Shown here piece by piece: positions 42,461 through 50,915 of a DNA stretch of 64,000 bases. The translations under genes and the position numbers were made by a program. The notes under the pieces are model-generated. The model did not search any database and was not told the DNA's origin. It worked only from the letters and a program-made list of their open reading frames with translations. How positions within the stretch are numbered: position 1 is the stretch's first letter; each line of letters begins with the position of its first letter. The stretch comes from Streptomyces sp. CA-210063 (lineage in GTDB: Bacteria; Actinomycetota; Actinomycetes; Streptomycetales; Streptomycetaceae), in NCBI RefSeq assembly GCF_024612015.1, contig NZ_CP102512.1, forward strand, positions 5,270,001-5,334,000, given 5' to 3'.

Positions 42461-43480
42461 ATGCAGCAAGGATCCTCGCACCACCGGAGCCCGAACCCGC
42501 CGATTCCGCATCGCGTCGCGGTGGTCGTGGACGAGGCCACGAACCCGTTCGAGGTCGGCGTGGCGACCGAGCTGTTCGGCCTGCCACGGCCCGAGCTGGG
42601 ACTGTCCGGGCCGCTGTACGAGGTGACGCTGTGCACGCCCGGGCCCGAGGTCCGGATGAACCACGGGTTCTTCACCATGACGGGGGTGGCGGGGCTCGAC
42701 GCCGTCGACGACGCCGACACCCTCGTCGTACCGGGCCGGCCGGACAACGTCGTGCCGCGCGGGGCCGCCGCGCTCGACGCCATCCGGCGCGCCCACGCGC
42801 GCGGGGCGCGGGTCGTGAGCTTCTGCACCGGCACCTTCGCGCTGGCGGAGGCGGGGGTGCTCGACGGGCGCCGCGCCACGACCCACTGGCGCTGGGCGGA
42901 TGCGTTCCGGGAACTGCATCCGAAGGTCCTGCTGGAACCGGACGTGCTCTACGTGGACGACGGCGACCTGCTGAGCTCGGCCGGGAGTGCGGCCTCACTC
43001 GACCTGGGGCTGCACATCTGGCGCCGCGACCACGGCGCGGAGCTCGCCAACGCGGTGAGCCGACGGCTGGTGTTCGCCGCTCATCGTGACGGCGGGCAGC
43101 GGCAGTTCGTGGAGCGGCCCCTTCCGCACGTACCGGACGCATCCCTCGGCCCCGTGCTGGCGTGGGCGCAGGAGCGGCTCGACGCACCGCTCACCGTCGC
43201 GGACCTCGCCGCCCGCGCGGCCGTGTCGCCCGCCACCCTGCACCGCCGTTTCCGCTCCCAGCTCGGCACGACCCCCCTGGCCTGGCTCATCGGGGAGCGG
43301 GTGACCCTGGCCCGGCGGCTCATCGAGCGCGGCGAGGAGCGCCTCGACGTGGTCGCCGAGCGCAGCGGACTCGGGACGGCCGCGAACCTCCGCGCGCGGT
43401 TGCGTCAGGAGACCGGGCTGAGCCCTTCGGCCTATAGGCGACGTTTCGGAGCGAGCCCGGGGGAACGCCTGAAGGCATGA
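42461..43480 (+). CDS. GlxA family AraC-type transcriptional regulator
   Basis: 339 aa. The N-terminal DJ-1/PfpI (class I amidotransferase-like) domain has DADTLVVPGRPDN, RGARVVSFCTGTFALAEAGVLDGRRATTHW (Cys nucleophile elbow) and DDGDLLSSAGSAASLDLGL. The C-terminal AraC double HTH is LTVADLAARAAVSPATLHRRFRSQLGTTPLAWL and LDVVAERSGLGTAANLRARLRQETGLSPSAYRRRF. The stop overlaps the next ATG (ATGA). Likely controls the divergent cupin gene. Confidence 0.92.
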   Translation: MQQGSSHHRSPNPPIPHRVAVVVDEATNPFEVGVATELFGLPRPELGLSGPLYEVTLCTPGPEVRMNHGFFTMTGVAGLDAVDDADTLVVPGRPDNVVPRGAAALDAIRRAHARGARVVSFCTGTFALAEAGVLDGRRATTHWRWADAFRELHPKVLLEPDVLYVDDGDLLSSAGSAASLDLGLHIWRRDHGAELANAVSRRLVFAAHRDGGQRQFVERPLPHVPDASLGPVLAWAQERLDAPLTVADLAARAAVSPATLHRRFRSQLGTTPLAWLIGERVTLARRLIERGEERLDVVAERSGLGTAANLRARLRQETGLSPSAYRRRFGASPGERLKA

Positions 43481-43971
43481 GATTCCTCGTACGCGACCGG
43501 CTCCTCGGCATCGGTGACGACTACTGGATCGAGGACGAGCACGGCAGAAAGGCCTTCCTCGTCGACGGCAAGGCCATGCGACTGCGGGACACCTTCGAGC
43601 TGAAGGACACCCAGGGTCAGGTACTGATCGACATCCGCCAGAAGATGTTCGCCCTGCGCGACACGATGGTCGTCGAACGGGGTGGCGAGCCCCTCGCCAC
43701 CGTCCGCCGCAAACGCCTGTCCCTCCTGCGCAACCACTACCGGGTCTCCCTGGCTGACGGCACCGAACTCGACGTCAGTGGCAAGATCCTCGACCGCGAG
43801 TTCGTCATCGAGTACGACGGGGAACTCCTCGCGCACATCTCCCGCAGATGGCTGCGCGTCCGCGAGACGTACGGCCTCGACGTCGTGAGGGACGACGCGG
43901 ATCCGGCCCTGCTGATCGCCGTCGCGGTGTGCGTGATCCACCTGGCGGAGAAGGAGAGGGACGACGACTGA
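43477..43971 (+). CDS. LURP-one-related family protein
   Basis: 164 aa, coupled to the regulator by a 4-nt overlap. Tubby-like LOR fold: MRFLVRDRLLGIGDDYWIEDEHGRKAFLVDGKAMRLRDTFELKD, VLIDIRQKMFALRDTMVV, ATVRRKRLS, DREFVIEYDG and a C-terminal hydrophobic helix (PALLIAVAVCVIHLAE). Bacterial YxjI-like members are of unknown function, possibly phospholipid-related. Confidence 0.88.
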   Translation: MRFLVRDRLLGIGDDYWIEDEHGRKAFLVDGKAMRLRDTFELKDTQGQVLIDIRQKMFALRDTMVVERGGEPLATVRRKRLSLLRNHYRVSLADGTELDVSGKILDREFVIEYDGELLAHISRRWLRVRETYGLDVVRDDADPALLIAVAVCVIHLAEKERDDD

Positions 43972-44016
43972 CGGCAGTGAAGAAGGGACGGCCGACCGGG
44001 GGCAGCGGCAAGGGGA

Positions 44017-44068
44017 CGGTCGGCACGCGTCAGCGGAGACGGAACGGTCGGCACGCGTCAGCGGAGAA
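44017..44068 (+). repeat. Two direct 28-nt repeats between convergent genes
   Basis: acggtcggcacgcgtcagcg at 44017 and again at 44045, each followed by gaga(c/a)gga; unit length 28 nt. Confidence 0.8.
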
Positions 44069-44090
44069 GGAACGGCCCGCAGGGGTCATC

Positions 44091-44909
44091 TCAGCCGCGC
44101 GGCGTCTCCAGCCCCAGCAGCCTGTCCTTCAGCGCCGGGAACTGCTCCCGCGTCGTCGCGACCTTCCCCGGGTCGAAGTCGACCGTGAGGATCTCCTCGT
44201 CGGAGCCCGCCTCGGCCAGGACCTCGCCCCAGGGGTCGACCACGATCGAGTGGCCGGCCTGGGGAACTCCCGCGTGCGTACCGGCCGTTCCGCAGGCAAG
44301 GACGTACGCCTGGTTCTCGACCGCCCGCGCCCGGGCCAGCAGCGTCCAGTGGGCACGGCGGCGTTCGGGCCAGCCGGCGGGGACGACGAAGGTCTCGGCG
44401 CCGGCGTCGACGAGGCCGCGGAAGAGTTCGGGGAAGCGGAGGTCGTAGCAGGTGGCGACGCCGAGGGTCGTCTCGGGGAGGCGGAGCGTCACGAGTTCCG
44501 AGCCCGCGCCCATCAGTACCGCCTCGCCCTTGTCGAAGCCGAAGCGGTGGATCTTGCGGTAGGCGGCGGCGAGATCGCCGGAGGGTGAGAAAACGAGGGA
44601 GGTGTTGTAAAGGAGCCCGTCGCCCGCGGCGGAGCCGCTGTCCGCATCAGCACGCTCGGGAATCGAGCCCGCGTGCAGCCAGACACCCGCGTCGCTCGCC
44701 GCCTTGGCCATCACCTCGTACGTCGGCCCTTCCAGCGGCTCGGCCGTGGCGGCGAAGGACTCGAACGCGAAAGCACCCGTGGTCCACAGCTCCGGAAGGA
44801 CGACGAGATCGGCACCGGCCTGGTCCCGCACCAGCGACGCCACACGCCGCCTGCGCGAATCGACCGATTCATCCTCATCTACGCTGATCTGGATGAGCGA
44901 GGCGCGCAC
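44091..44909 (-). CDS. Carbon-nitrogen hydrolase (nitrilase superfamily)
   Basis: 272 aa from GTG (VRASLIQISVDEDESVDSRRRRV), chosen as the point where homology begins. Nitrilase triad: Glu in LVVLPELW, Lys in AAYRKIHRFGF, Cys in GVATCYDLRFPELFR. Ends HSIVVDPWGEVLAEAG..ILTVDFDPGKV. Related to the omega-amidase/Nit2 branch, hydrolysing small amides. Substrate not known. Confidence 0.9.
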   Translation of the reverse strand: MRASLIQISVDEDESVDSRRRRVASLVRDQAGADLVVLPELWTTGAFAFESFAATAEPLEGPTYEVMAKAASDAGVWLHAGSIPERADADSGSAAGDGLLYNTSLVFSPSGDLAAAYRKIHRFGFDKGEAVLMGAGSELVTLRLPETTLGVATCYDLRFPELFRGLVDAGAETFVVPAGWPERRRAHWTLLARARAVENQAYVLACGTAGTHAGVPQAGHSIVVDPWGEVLAEAGSDEEILTVDFDPGKVATTREQFPALKDRLLGLETPRG

Positions 44910-45141
44910 ACTACCACCGTCCTGGCATTCGAGCCGTCCACACCGGCCTACGATCGTCACACGAAAGCACTGCCGGGGTGCCTCACGGCAGCGTAACTTA
45001 ACGTTCCACAGCACCCACTGACAGCCGCCGACGCCCACTCCACCGCCGTCAACGCCGACGCCCCCACTGAAATCCGCCACCCACATACCGATACGCATCG
45101 ACCGTACTGACAGGTACCGACCGCCCGAGGGGTCCCGTTCC

Positions 45142-45966
45142 GTGAGTCTGCATCCCACTCTTCAGCCCTACGCCGACGCCTGGACCCACTCCGTGGACGC
45201 GATATCCGAGCTGGTGACGCCGCTCGTGGAGGGCGAGTGGAACCGGCGGACACCATGCCCCGGCTGGTCGGTGCGTGATGTGGTCTCCCACGTCATCGGC
45301 CTGGACTGCGAGATGCTCGGCGACCCGCGGCCCATCCACACCCTCCCGCGCGACCTGTACCACGTACGGACCGAGCACCAGCGGTACATGGAGATGCAGG
45401 TCGACGCCCGTCGTCACCACACCGCCCCGGAGATGACGTCCGAGCTGGAGTACACGATCATCCGGCGCAACCGCCAGCTGCGGAACGAGTCGCGGGACCC
45501 GGGTCACAAGGTGCGTGGCCCGCTCGGCACGGAGCTGACCCTCGAACAGGCCATGCGGAACCGCGCGTTCGACGTGTGGGTCCACGAGCAGGACCTGCGC
45601 GCCGCGCTGGGCCAGCCGGGGAACCTGGACTCACCGGGCGCGTACGTCGTCCGTGACGAGCTGCTCTCGGTGCTGCCGAAGGTCGTCGCCGAGGACGCGC
45701 AGGCGCCGCGCAGTTCGGCGGTCGTCTTCGACGTGCACGGCCCGGTGGAGTTCCTCCGTACCGTCCGCGTCGACATCCAGGGCCGCGGCACCCTGGAGAC
45801 CACCCCCGCCCTCGGCCCCGCCGCCACCCTCACGCTCGACTGGGAGACCTACGTCCGGCTGGCCTGCGGCCGTGTGACCGCCGACGCCGTGGCCGACCGC
45901 ATCAAGGGTGAGGGCGAGCCCCATCTGATCGCCGCGATCCTGCGGGCGTTCGCAGTGACCGTGTAA
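45142..45966 (+). CDS. Maleylpyruvate isomerase family mycothiol-dependent enzyme
   Basis: 274 aa from GTG with gagggg upstream. DinB/MDMPI fold: WNRRTPCPGWSVRDVVSHVIGLDCEMLG at the N-terminus carries the first metal His, and AMRNRAFDVWVHEQDLRAALGQPGN the second His/Glu set. A C-terminal MDMPI_C/SCP2-like domain runs TLDWETYVRLACGR. Such proteins use mycothiol as cofactor for isomerisation or thiol transfer. The specific reaction is unknown. Confidence 0.9.
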   Translation: MSLHPTLQPYADAWTHSVDAISELVTPLVEGEWNRRTPCPGWSVRDVVSHVIGLDCEMLGDPRPIHTLPRDLYHVRTEHQRYMEMQVDARRHHTAPEMTSELEYTIIRRNRQLRNESRDPGHKVRGPLGTELTLEQAMRNRAFDVWVHEQDLRAALGQPGNLDSPGAYVVRDELLSVLPKVVAEDAQAPRSSAVVFDVHGPVEFLRTVRVDIQGRGTLETTPALGPAATLTLDWETYVRLACGRVTADAVADRIKGEGEPHLIAAILRAFAVTV

Positions 45967-45980
45967 CTCCCGGCGGCTCC

Positions 45981-46007
45981 CGCCCGGCCGTAGTGACGGC
46001 CCGGGCG
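45981..46007. terminator. Hairpin between convergent genes
   Basis: cgcccggccgt and acggcccgggcg pair with one bulge, between the MDMPI gene and the MFS gene. Confidence 0.4.
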
Positions 46008-46106
46008 CAGTGCGGTGCGTGCGGTCACGCGACCTGGTCGAAGGCCGTCTCCGTCACCGTCCCCACCACCGCGTCCGCCCGCCCGGGCGCCGCCGCGGCA
46101 GGCCTT

Positions 46107-47423
46107 TCACGCCGGTACGTGCACCGTCTCCACCCGGCTCGCCACCAGGCGTTCCCGTTCGCGGCGCGCCGCGCGGCCGCGCAGGCGGAGGATCTGGCTG
46201 AGGCCCAGTGCCTGGAGGACGAAGACGGCGGAGAAGGCGATGCGGTAGTCGTCGTCGGTCAGGTCCAGGAGGACGCCGACCGCGAACAGGGTCGTCATGG
46301 AGGCGACGAAACCACCCATGTTGGTGATCCCCGAGGCGGTGCCCTGACGCTCCGGCGGGTTCGCCGGGCGGGCGAAGTCGAAGCCGAGCATCGAGGCCGG
46401 ACCGCAGGCGCCCAGGACCGCGCACAGGACGATCAGGAGCCACATCGGCGCGTGCTCGCCGGGGTACAGGAGCGTGGTCGCCCAGACCGCCGCCGTGGCG
46501 AGCACCGTCCCGAGCGCCAGCGGTAGCCGCGCGGCGTGGTGCCGGGCGACGATCTGCCCGTACACCAGTCCGACGACCATGTTGGACAGGACGACGAGGG
46601 TGAGCAGTTCACCGGCGGTGCCCCGGCTCAGCCCCTGCGCCTCGACGAGGAACGGCAGCCCCCACAGCAGCAGGAACACCATCGCCGGGAACTGGGTCGT
46701 GAAGTGCACCCACAGCCCGAGCCGGGTGCCGGGCTCCCGCCAGGACGCCGCGATCTGCCGCCGGACGTACGCCGCCCCGTGGTGCGGGAACGGCTCCGGC
46801 TCGTGTCCCTCGGGGTGGTCCTTCAGGAACAGCAGGGTCAGGACGAGGACGACGAGCCCGGCGACCGAACTGCCCGCGAACGCCGCCGTCCAGCCCACCC
46901 CGTGCAGCAGCCGGGCCAGCAGCAGCGTCGAGATCAGGTTGCCCGCCATGCCGACCAGGCCCGCCATCTGCGCGATCATCGGTCCACGCCGGGCCGGGAA
47001 CCAGCGGCTGCCCAGCCGCAGCACGCTGATGAACGTCATCGCGTCGCCGCAGCCCAGCAGAGCCCGCGAGGCCAGCGCCGTGCCGTACGACGGCGACAGC
47101 GCGAAGCCGATCTGGCCGGCCGTGAAAAGCAGGATGCCCAGCGTCAGCACCTTCTTGGTACCGAGCCGGTCGACCAGCAGGCCGACGGGTATCTGCATGC
47201 CCGCGTAGACCAGCAGCTGGAGTATCGAGAAGGTCGACAGGGCGGAGGCGCCCACATGGAAACGGTCGGCGGCGTCGAGGCCGGCCACCCCCAGCGACGT
47301 ACGGAAGATGACGGCGACGAAGTAGACGGAGACGCCGACACCCCAGACGGCGAGGGCGCGGCGGCCGCCGGGCGGATCCCCGGGCAGGGACCCGGCGGAC
47401 GAGGATATGGCGGGGCGGCTCAA
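46107..47423 (-). CDS. MFS transporter
   Basis: 438 aa from TTG overlapping the GntR stop (TTGA). About 12 TM segments, with MFS loop motif GLLVDRLGTKKVLTLGILLF between TM2 and TM3 and ARRGPMIAQMAGLVGMAGNLIS. A mid-protein cytosolic loop is acidic/His-rich (DHPEGHEPEPFPHHG). Ends in a basic tail. Co-transcribed with and presumably controlled by the upstream GntR regulator. Substrate unknown; relatives in this position are often sugar-acid or aromatic acid transporters. Confidence 0.9.
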   Translation of the reverse strand: MSRPAISSSAGSLPGDPPGGRRALAVWGVGVSVYFVAVIFRTSLGVAGLDAADRFHVGASALSTFSILQLLVYAGMQIPVGLLVDRLGTKKVLTLGILLFTAGQIGFALSPSYGTALASRALLGCGDAMTFISVLRLGSRWFPARRGPMIAQMAGLVGMAGNLISTLLLARLLHGVGWTAAFAGSSVAGLVVLVLTLLFLKDHPEGHEPEPFPHHGAAYVRRQIAASWREPGTRLGLWVHFTTQFPAMVFLLLWGLPFLVEAQGLSRGTAGELLTLVVLSNMVVGLVYGQIVARHHAARLPLALGTVLATAAVWATTLLYPGEHAPMWLLIVLCAVLGACGPASMLGFDFARPANPPERQGTASGITNMGGFVASMTTLFAVGVLLDLTDDDYRIAFSAVFVLQALGLSQILRLRGRAARRERERLVASRVETVHVPA

Positions 47424-48082
47424 CGGACCTCCCCCCGGGCCAGGTTGGAGAACCAGCTGACGTGCCGGTGCACGAGGTCCACGGCCGCCTCCGCGTCGCC
47501 CGCGCGCAGCGCCTGGAGGATCTCCTCGTGCTCGGTGAGCGTCTTGGTGATGCGGTCGGGGTGGGCGTGCATGACGGCCACGCCCATGCGCAGCTGCCGG
47601 TCGCGGAGTTGGTCGTAGAGGCGGGAGAGGATCGCGTTGCCGCCGCTGCGGACGATCTCGGCGTGGAAACAGCGGTCGGTCACCGCCGCGCCCGCCAGAT
47701 CCCCGGCGGCGGCCTGCGCCTTCTGCTGCTCCAGGAGGCCTTCCAGACGCTCGATCAGCTGCGGCGAGGCCGGGACCGTCTTGCGGACCGCGTGCTCCTC
47801 GACCAGCTGCCGGGTCTCGACGACGTCCGCGATCTCCTGCGCGGAGACGGGCAGCACCAACGCGCCCTTCTTCGGGTAGAGCTTGATCAGCCCCTCGACC
47901 TCCAGCCGCAGCAGCGCCTCCCGCACCGGCGTCCGGGACACCCCGACCGCCTCGGCCAGCTCGCCCTCGGTGAGCAGCGTGCCGCCCTCGTAATGACGCT
48001 CCAGCACACCCTGTTTGACGTGGGCGTAGACACGGTCGGCGGCGGGCGGCTGCTTCACGGCGGGGGCTGGGGCGGAGGGCAT
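47420..48082 (-). CDS. GntR family (FCD/FadR-type) transcriptional regulator
   Basis: 220 aa. N-terminal winged helix (RVYAHVKQGVLERHYEGGTLLTEGELAEAVGVSRTPVREALLRLEVEGLIKLYPKKGALV). The C-terminal FCD domain (DVVETRQLVEEHAVRK..DRCFHAEIVRSGGNAIL..HEEILQALRAGDAEAAVDLVHRHV) has the metal-ligand His/Asp pattern. The start is the ATG 6 nt behind TATGCT; an upstream ATG would fall across that hexamer. Its target is most likely the coupled MFS gene. Confidence 0.9.
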   Translation of the reverse strand: MPSAPAPAVKQPPAADRVYAHVKQGVLERHYEGGTLLTEGELAEAVGVSRTPVREALLRLEVEGLIKLYPKKGALVLPVSAQEIADVVETRQLVEEHAVRKTVPASPQLIERLEGLLEQQKAQAAAGDLAGAAVTDRCFHAEIVRSGGNAILSRLYDQLRDRQLRMGVAVMHAHPDRITKTLTEHEEILQALRAGDAEAAVDLVHRHVSWFSNLARGEVR

Positions 48083-48088
48083 GCCCAC

Positions 48089-48094
48089 AGCATA
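48089..48094 (-). promoter_or_regulatory. -10 element of leaderless promoter (GntR-MFS operon)
   Basis: TATGCT on the minus strand, 6 nt before the ATG. Confidence 0.5.
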
Positions 48095-48318
48095 GATACA
48101 ACACGTACCCATCGCTGTCACCGTCCACGATCCGGGACGGTAACCCCCACCCTGAACCCGTCAAGGGACTGTGAGATGGACTTGAATTGACCCCCACCTC
48201 ACCCGGCGCACAACCTTTTGTGCTACTCACTTGTCACACGAGAAGCGGCCCTGCTTGCCCGCAACCGGAGCCCAAGTGGCCGCACTCCTCAGACATTTGA
48301 CGCAATCGGGGTACTGAC

Positions 48319-49218
48319 TTGATTACCGCCATAAAGGGCGCACGTGTCCGCAGAGCCGCTGCAGTCGTCGTGACCACCGGTGCGATGATCGCGACCGGAG
48401 TCGTCGGCTCCGCTCCCGCGCAGGCCGCGGTCGCGAAGCCGACCATCAACGCCAAGGGCGGGTTCGTGATCAACCCGGCCACCGGCAAGAGCTGGGGCAA
48501 GACCGCGAACACCACGCGCGCCACGGGCTCCACCACCAAGATCATGACCGCCAAGGTCGTGCTGTCGCAGAAGAACCTGAACCTGGACGCCAAGGTCACC
48601 ATCCAGAAGGCGTACAGCGACTACATCGTCAAGAACACGGCCTCCTCGGCCCGCCTGATCGTCGGTGACAAGGTCACCGTCCGTCAGCTCCTCTACGGGC
48701 TGATGCTGCCGTCGGGCTGTGACGCCGCGTATGCCCTCGCCGACAAGTTCGGTACGGGTTCGACGCGCGCGGCCCGGGTGAAGTCGTTCATCTCCAAGAT
48801 GAACTCGACCGCCAAGAGCCTCGGCATGACGAACACGAAGTTCGACTCATTCGACGGCATCAGCAACGGCTCGAACTACTCGACGCCGAAGGACCTCACC
48901 ACGCTCGGCCGCAACGTGATGAAGAACTCCACGTTCAAGACGATCGTGAAGACCAAGTCGTACACGGCCAAGACGATCACCAAGTCGGGCGGCACCCGCA
49001 CGATGCCGACCTGGACGAACACCAACCCGCTGCTGACCAGCTACTCGGGCACGATCGGCATCAAAACCGGATCCGGCACCCAGGCCAAGTACTGCCTCGT
49101 CTTCGCCGCCACCCGCAACGGCAAGACGATCTACGGCACGGTCCTCACCGCCTCGTCGGCCGGCGCCCGCGCATCGGACGCCACGACGCTCCTGAACTAC
49201 GGCTTCAAGGCGCTGTAA
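48319..49218 (+). CDS. S11 D,D-transpeptidase/carboxypeptidase of the Streptomyces K15 type
   Basis: 299 aa from TTG. Signal peptide through about residue 37 (VVVTTGAMIATGVVGSAPAQA). Penicillin-binding motifs: SxxK in ATGSTTKIMTA, S-G-C in LMLPSGCDAAYALAD, KTG in GTIGIKTGSGT. The second motif is SxC rather than the usual SxN; the structurally characterised Streptomyces K15 transpeptidase has the same Ser-Gly-Cys. It acts on peptidoglycan stem peptides outside the membrane. Rich in Lys/Thr. A strong terminator follows. Confidence 0.93.
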   Translation: MITAIKGARVRRAAAVVVTTGAMIATGVVGSAPAQAAVAKPTINAKGGFVINPATGKSWGKTANTTRATGSTTKIMTAKVVLSQKNLNLDAKVTIQKAYSDYIVKNTASSARLIVGDKVTVRQLLYGLMLPSGCDAAYALADKFGTGSTRAARVKSFISKMNSTAKSLGMTNTKFDSFDGISNGSNYSTPKDLTTLGRNVMKNSTFKTIVKTKSYTAKTITKSGGTRTMPTWTNTNPLLTSYSGTIGIKTGSGTQAKYCLVFAATRNGKTIYGTVLTASSAGARASDATTLLNYGFKAL

Positions 49219-49251
49219 AGTCGCGCCAGGCCTGTCAGGCTCTACGAGGAC

Positions 49252-49280
49252 GGGGTCCACCGCAGTACGCGGTGGACCCC
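49252..49280. terminator. Perfect hairpin terminator
   Basis: 12-bp arms ggggtccaccgc and gcggtggacccc between the convergent transpeptidase and DUF397 genes, followed by ttcgcc. Confidence 0.8.
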
Positions 49281-49289
49281 TTCGCCGTT

Positions 49290-49487
49290 TCAGCCTCGAA
49301 CTGGCCCCACGTACTCCACGAAGACGGCCCACGCCCCCGGCGCGAGCCGGACTATCGGCCCGTCCGCGTCCTGCTCCTTGGAGTCACGGACGGCGACGGT
49401 GCCGGGAACGTTGCGAGCGACTTCGACGCATTCTTGACCCGCATTGCCGCCGCTGTAGCTGGACTTGACGAACTCGAATGCGGGCAC
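49290..49487 (-). CDS. DUF397 protein
   Basis: 65 aa from GTG, 5 nt after the DUF5753 gene stop (AAGGAG lies in the end of that gene). FEFVKSSYSGGNAGQECVEVARNVPGTVAVRDSKEQD..IVRLAPGAWAVFVEYV is canonical DUF397. Acts with WhiJ-like regulators. Confidence 0.92.
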   Translation of the reverse strand: MPAFEFVKSSYSGGNAGQECVEVARNVPGTVAVRDSKEQDADGPIVRLAPGAWAVFVEYVGPVRG

Positions 49488-49492
49488 GCCGA

Positions 49493-50083
49493 CTACATCT
49501 CCTTCAGGATCCCGTCGATCAGGCTGACCGAGTTGCCCTGCGCGAGGCTCAGCCGCGTGACGCGGTCGAAGAGCACGTTGTGGTGGTCGGCATCAGTATT
49601 GCTCTCCAGCCAGAGGGTGGACGAGGTGGTATCCGTGTGGACCACGTCCAGCGCGCCCGGCTCGGCGAACGACACAATGGTGAAGGCACTGGTCATGCCT
49701 GGATAAGCACCCGCAAGGTATGGGAGCACCTGCAGCTTCACGTTCGGCCTCCGTGCCATGTCCAGCAGGTGGCCCAGTTGCGCCTGCATGACGTCCCGTC
49801 CACCGACGAGTTGGCGCAGAGCGCTCTCGTGCACGACTGCCCACAGCTCCAGAGCTCTATCCCCGTCCAGCCGAGCCTGGCGTGCCATCCGGGACTCGAC
49901 GAACGGTTCGATCTCGTCCGGGTCCTCCCAGTACCCGTTGCCGACCGCGAGCGCCCGCGCATAGTCCGCCGTCTGCAACAGGCCCGGAACGATCGCCAGT
50001 TGCCATGTCCGCACGAGAGGTGAACGGCTACCGGAGCCGCGCTGGGTCGAGGACACCGATCCATCCGGGCGTGGGCTGCTCAT
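49493..50083 (-). CDS. DUF5753 regulator with internally deleted HTH domain
   Basis: 196 aa. It begins MSSPRPDGSVSS, which looks like the natural N-terminus of a WhiJ-like XRE regulator, then jumps within ~15 residues to VRTWQLAIVPGLLQTADYARALAVGNG, the start of DUF5753. The HTH (normally ~75-90 residues) is missing. The rest is intact: EIEPFVESRMARQARL, LWAVVHESALRQLVGG, VKLQVLPYLAGAYPGMTSAFTIVSF. The protein probably cannot bind DNA alone but may still bind its DUF397 partner. Confidence 0.8.
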   Translation of the reverse strand: MSSPRPDGSVSSTQRGSGSRSPLVRTWQLAIVPGLLQTADYARALAVGNGYWEDPDEIEPFVESRMARQARLDGDRALELWAVVHESALRQLVGGRDVMQAQLGHLLDMARRPNVKLQVLPYLAGAYPGMTSAFTIVSFAEPGALDVVHTDTTSSTLWLESNTDADHHNVLFDRVTRLSLAQGNSVSLIDGILKEM

Positions 50084-50243
50084 CGTCCGCGCGCTCGCCA
50101 GCCGCTGGGCCGTCGAGAAGCTCACCGTGGGCAAGAGGATCTGGGCGGAGCTGGACGTTCCGGGAGGGGGGATGCGTAGGCTCTTCGGCCGTCTCCGAAG
50201 GTGCTGCGGCGGTACCTTGGCCGCACGGCGAAAGGGGACGAGG

Positions 50244-50591
50244 ATGACAGCCGAGTGGCAGAGCACGGTGGCAGAAGCACGAGAAGTCACGGGATTCAAC
50301 AGCGTGGTCGTGCGGCGTGACATCGACGGCATCGGAGCCGCCCTGCGACTCGATCACCGGGCCGGCTTCTACGCGGAACTGGGCTCCCTCGCTGATTCCG
50401 GTGGCTTCGAGGCTTTCCTCAACCACTGGTGGACCCAGGCGCTCGCCGACTCGGCGCCCGACGAGGACGCACGCGAGCGGGCAATCGAGTTCGCCGACGT
50501 GACCGTGTCCCTGTACGCGCGATCCGCAGGCGGACCCACATCCACCCAAGCCGAAATCGAAGCCCTCGTCGCCGGAGCGGAAGCCCCTTGA
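50244..50591 (+). CDS. Putative antitoxin of a RelE-type module
   Basis: 115 aa from ATG with aaaggggacgagg upstream. MTAEWQSTVAEAREVTGFNSVVVRRDIDGIGAALRLDHRAGFYAELGSLADSGGFEAFLNHWW...EFADVTVSLYARSAGG. Helical and acidic, placed just before and overlapping a RelE-type toxin (TTGA), the usual antitoxin position. I do not recognise a classic DNA-binding fold. Assigned as antitoxin from context. Confidence 0.7.
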   Translation: MTAEWQSTVAEAREVTGFNSVVVRRDIDGIGAALRLDHRAGFYAELGSLADSGGFEAFLNHWWTQALADSAPDEDARERAIEFADVTVSLYARSAGGPTSTQAEIEALVAGAEAP

Positions 50592-50842
50592 GCTACACGA
50601 TCATCTGGGAGCGAGGCGCTTCCGAAGGCCTCAAGCGACTCCGAGACCGCGACGGCGACGCAGTGAAACCCCTCGTCCAAGCGATCAGCGCACTCGCCCG
50701 GAATCCCGAGCCCACCACGAGCGGCAAGCTCGGCAACACCAACCTGCGACGCCTGCGCGTCGGCGTCTACAGGGCCGCGTACGAGTTCGACGGTGGAACC
50801 GTCTCCGTCAAGATCCTCATGGTCGGCAGCACAGCCGTTTGA
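50588..50842 (+). CDS. RelE/ParE family toxin
   Basis: 84 aa from TTG overlapping the antitoxin stop. SYTIIWERGASEGLKRLRDRDGDAVKPLVQAISALARNPEP, GNTNLRRLRVGVYRAAYEFDGGTVSVKILMVGS: the RelE/ParE fold with the basic RRLRVGVYRAAYEF strand pair. It would cleave ribosome-bound mRNA (RelE) or poison gyrase (ParE); the RelE-like R-V-G-x-Y-R pattern favours mRNA interference. Confidence 0.85.
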   Translation: MSYTIIWERGASEGLKRLRDRDGDAVKPLVQAISALARNPEPTTSGKLGNTNLRRLRVGVYRAAYEFDGGTVSVKILMVGSTAV

Positions 50843-50915
50843 CCGACAGCCGAACAGGACAGGGCTGTCCCTTCGCGACGACGGGCCACGTCCCGGAGTG
50901 GCATCGAGACATTCT

